This document shows positions 5,106 to 7,505 of a stretch of 7,505 nt of DNA, one piece after another. The stretch spans positions 1-7,505 of the forward strand of contig JAURNA010000349.1 of assembly GCA_030830385.1 (NCBI GenBank). The letters are read 5' to 3'. The notes under the pieces were generated by a model, which was not told the origin of the DNA, ran no database searches, and saw only the letters and a list, made by a program, of their open reading frames with translations. The number at the start of each line of letters is the position of its first letter. Position 1 is the first letter of the stretch. Origin of the DNA: Crocinitomicaceae bacterium (GTDB taxonomy: Bacteria > Bacteroidota > Bacteroidia > Flavobacteriales_D > Crocinitomicaceae). A program made the position numbers and the translations under genes.

Positions 5106-7505
5106 ATGGCGGACGAAGAAAACGAAGAGCTTCACGGACAAGAGCATGAAGAGGCAAACGAAGGCGATGAACTCGATGAGAACATCGTACCCGTCGGCGG
5201 ACTCTATGAAAGTTGGTTCCTGGATTATGCATCCTATGTAATTCTCGAAAGAGCCGTTCCTTCGTTGTACGACGGATTGAAACCGGTACAGCGGCGTATT
5301 CTGCATTCCATGAAAGAAATGGATGATGGACGCTACAACAAAGTGGCGAACATCATCGGAAACACCATGAAGTATCACCCCCACGGGGATGCTTCGATCG
5401 GGGATGCACTTGTTCAGATTGGTCAGAAAGATTTAATGATCGATTGCCAGGGAAACTGGGGGAACACACTTACCGGAGATGGCGCCGCGGCTCCCCGATA
5501 CATCGAGGCCCGACTATCCAAGTTTGCACTGCATGTTGCCTTCAATGCAAAAACAACCAACTGGCTAAGTAGCTACGACGGCCGAAACAAGGAACCGGAG
5601 CAACTTCCGCTGAAATTTCCGTTGTTACTGGCTCAGGGAGCAGAGGGAATTGCCGTGGGAATGGCGTGCAAGATCATGCCGCACAACTTCCTCGAATTGA
5701 TTGAACAATCCATCAATCATCTGCGAGGGAAAAAAGTAACCATCTACCCAGACTTCCCAAATGGCGGAATGATTGACGTTTCGAACTATAACGATGGGCT
5801 CCGGGGCGGAAAAATTCGCGTTCGTGCAAAGATTCAAAAGGAAGACACAAAGACACTCAAGATAACGGAGGTTCCATACGGAACAACCACATCAATGATC
5901 GATTCGATCCTGAAAGCCAACGACAAAGGCAAAATCAAGATCAAAAAGATTGAAGACAACACGGCGGAATTCGCTGAAATTAAGATTCACCTTGCCTCCG
6001 GAGTTTCACCGGATAAAACAATAGATGCCCTGTATGCATTCACGGATTGCGAAGTCTCAATCTCACCAAACACTTCAATCATCGATGGAGATAAACCCCG
6101 TTTTATTGGGGTCAGTGAGATTCTGAGAACCAACACGGACAATACCGTCCAGTTGCTCAAACGCGAGTTGGAAATTCGCATGGATGAGTTGCAACGTCAA
6201 TGGCACTTCTCCAGCCTGGAAAAAATCTTCATCAACGAGGAAATGTACATCGACTTCAAAAATTACGAAGATCGTGAAAGCCTGTATACGTATTTGTACA
6301 AGGCGTTTAAGCCTCACCAGAAAAAGTTGATTCGTGAGATTACGGATGAAGACTTGCACAAGCTCACGCAGATCCCCATGATTCGTATCACACGTTTCGA
6401 CGCTTCCAAAGCCGATGAGAATATTGCGAAAATCGAAGCTGAGATGAAGGAGGTAAAAAACAACCTTGAGAACCTCATTGATTACGCCATTGACTATTTC
6501 AAAGATTTGAAAAAGCACTTTGGAGAAGGGAAAGAGCGCAAATCAGAAATCCGAACATTCGATTCGATCAACGCCACCAAGGTGATCATCGCGAACCGCA
6601 AGTTCTACGTGGATTACAACGAAGGATTCATCGGCTATGGCCTCCGCAAGGCAGAGTACATTAATGATTGTTCCGAAATTGACGATATCATCGTGTTCTT
6701 CACAACGGGTAAAATGATGGTCACCAAGGTCACAGATAAAAAGTTCGTCGGAAAGGGGATCATGTACGCAAATGTCTGGAAGAAAGGCGATAAGCGTACG
6801 GTTTATCACATGATTTACCAGGACGGGAAAGGAGGTCCGACTATGATGAAGCGATTCAACGTTCATTCCATTACGCGTGACACTGAATACGATCTTACGA
6901 AGGGAACCAAGGGCTCAAAAGTTCTGTATTTCAACGTGCATCCAAACGGAGAACGCGAGGTCGTCACCGTAGTGTTGCGCGCTCGTCCACACCTAAAACG
7001 CCTGAAATGGGATGTAGATATTGGAGATCAGCTAATCAAAGGACGAGGGGCCGCCGGTAACCGAGTTACGAAGGAAATCGTTTCGAAGATCGTACAGAAG
7101 GAAGTAGGTGGATCTACACTGGCTGCCAGAAAAATCTGGTTCGACGATGTTGTGGGTCGACTTAACGACGACAACCGGGGGAAATTCCTCGGTGAATTCA
7201 AAGGGGATGACAAGATTCTCACCCTGTACAAAACCGGACATTATCGCTTGTCCAATTTCGACCTTTCAACCCATTTTGACGACGACATGATCCACATCGA
7301 AAAGTGGAATCCGGATCACGCCATCTCTACGGTATACTATGATCCGGAAAAAGAGCTGCACTATGGAAAACGCTTTTTGTGTGAAGTTACGTCCGATAAG
7401 AAAATTCTGTTCATTTCAGAGGTACAGGGAGCATACATGGATGCCGTATCCACGGCTTACAAACCTCGTTTCCGGGTGGTTTACAATAAATTACTGAAGG
7501 AAACG
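5106..7505 (+). CDS. parC: DNA topoisomerase IV subunit A (ParC), 3' end outside the window
   Basis: ParC cuts and rejoins DNA and pairs with ParE. The 800 codons present begin with an acidic, low-complexity head (residues 1-26) that precedes the usual family start around GGLYESWFLDYASYVI. The breakage-reunion domain shows KPVQRRIL (59-66), YHPHGDASIGDAL (90-102), and GDGAAAPRYIEARL (124-137), with catalytic Tyr132 after Arg131. GIAVGMA (181-187) holds the isoleucine that intercalates to bend DNA. A coiled-coil or tower region follows at about 340-470. The C-terminal part (about 490 onward) is beta-rich, with IKGRGAAGNRVTKEIV (644-659) and ARKIWFDDVVGRL (674-686), and lacks a canonical GyrA box, QRGGKG. 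This fits Bacteroidota ParC, usually about 850-950 residues, so perhaps 50-150 are missing past the window edge. The residue matching E. coli GyrA Ser83 is Ala96, while the Asp87 position is kept (Asp100). The start follows the parE TAA with no spacer. Confidence 0.95.
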   Translation, partial: MADEENEELHGQEHEEANEGDELDENIVPVGGLYESWFLDYASYVILERAVPSLYDGLKPVQRRILHSMKEMDDGRYNKVANIIGNTMKYHPHGDASIGDALVQIGQKDLMIDCQGNWGNTLTGDGAAAPRYIEARLSKFALHVAFNAKTTNWLSSYDGRNKEPEQLPLKFPLLLAQGAEGIAVGMACKIMPHNFLELIEQSINHLRGKKVTIYPDFPNGGMIDVSNYNDGLRGGKIRVRAKIQKEDTKTLKITEVPYGTTTSMIDSILKANDKGKIKIKKIEDNTAEFAEIKIHLASGVSPDKTIDALYAFTDCEVSISPNTSIIDGDKPRFIGVSEILRTNTDNTVQLLKRELEIRMDELQRQWHFSSLEKIFINEEMYIDFKNYEDRESLYTYLYKAFKPHQKKLIREITDEDLHKLTQIPMIRITRFDASKADENIAKIEAEMKEVKNNLENLIDYAIDYFKDLKKHFGEGKERKSEIRTFDSINATKVIIANRKFYVDYNEGFIGYGLRKAEYINDCSEIDDIIVFFTTGKMMVTKVTDKKFVGKGIMYANVWKKGDKRTVYHMIYQDGKGGPTMMKRFNVHSITRDTEYDLTKGTKGSKVLYFNVHPNGEREVVTVVLRARPHLKRLKWDVDIGDQLIKGRGAAGNRVTKEIVSKIVQKEVGGSTLAARKIWFDDVVGRLNDDNRGKFLGEFKGDDKILTLYKTGHYRLSNFDLSTHFDDDMIHIEKWNPDHAISTVYYDPEKELHYGKRFLCEVTSDKKILFISEVQGAYMDAVSTAYKPRFRVVYNKLLKET

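Noticed and set aside
4941..5384. Minus-strand open frame of 147 codons across the parE-parC junction
   Set aside because: It is a shadow of two clearly coding plus-strand genes, with a composition expected from reading their codons backwards.
6075..6518. Minus-strand open frame of 147 codons inside parC
   Set aside because: The plus strand here encodes well-conserved ParC sequence; the antisense frame has no independent support.
3213..7505. Gyrase (gyrB-gyrA) instead of topoisomerase IV
   Set aside because: The ParE Toprim form EGDSASGSITKSRN, the adjacent gene arrangement and the ParC C-terminal part without a GyrA box fit Bacteroidota topoisomerase IV.
1..7505. CRISPR arrays, tRNA or rRNA genes, insertion sequences, phage or toxin-antitoxin genes
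   Set aside because: No regularly spaced direct repeats, cloverleaf-like sequence, transposase or integrase motifs, or matching terminal repeats were seen on reading both strands.

Overview
The window looks like a chromosomal fragment from a member of the Bacteroidota, probably Flavobacteriales or a close relative. The evidence is the style of the ParE and ParC proteins (ParE Toprim motif EGDSASGSITKSRN; ParC motifs HPHGDASIGDAL and GDGAAAPRYIEARL), the lack of clear Shine-Dalgarno sequences, and AT-rich leaders. The assignment rests on remembered family patterns, not on a search.

Right part (3213-7505, + strand): an intact type IIA topoisomerase operon. parE (630 aa, complete) ends in TAA, and the parC ATG follows with no spacer. 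parC runs off the window edge after 800 codons. Together they encode the ATPase/Toprim and the cleavage/C-terminal subunits of topoisomerase IV, the A2B2 enzyme that unlinks daughter chromosomes.

Left part (1-3073, - strand, divergent from parE): a collinear set of accessory genes, nearly all damaged. In transcription order these are: (i) a methyltransferase remnant whose glycine-rich SAM motif is out of frame with its C-terminal end; (ii) a multi-membrane-span GT-C-like glycosyltransferase gene, starting in an ATGA overlap with the remnant, with an in-frame amber codon at position 43 and a frame change near codon 452 at a slippery A-AAA-AAC heptamer; (iii) short coding-like pieces in three frames after it; (iv) a 123-aa exported protein that may be intact; (v) a lipoprotein-like or read-through segment with frame problems; (vi) a small DUF1059-like gene broken by a one-base frame change. 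A 139-bp AT-rich intergenic region (3074-3212) separates the two parts.

The contrast is the main result. At least four independent reading-frame lesions lie in about 3 kb, and none in the adjacent 4.3 kb of parE-parC. This fits a decaying envelope-polysaccharide-type locus next to an essential operon. Local sequence error, or for one site programmed frameshifting, remain alternatives. I found no RNA genes, CRISPR arrays, insertion sequences or phage genes, and I do not claim a new defence or mobile system here.
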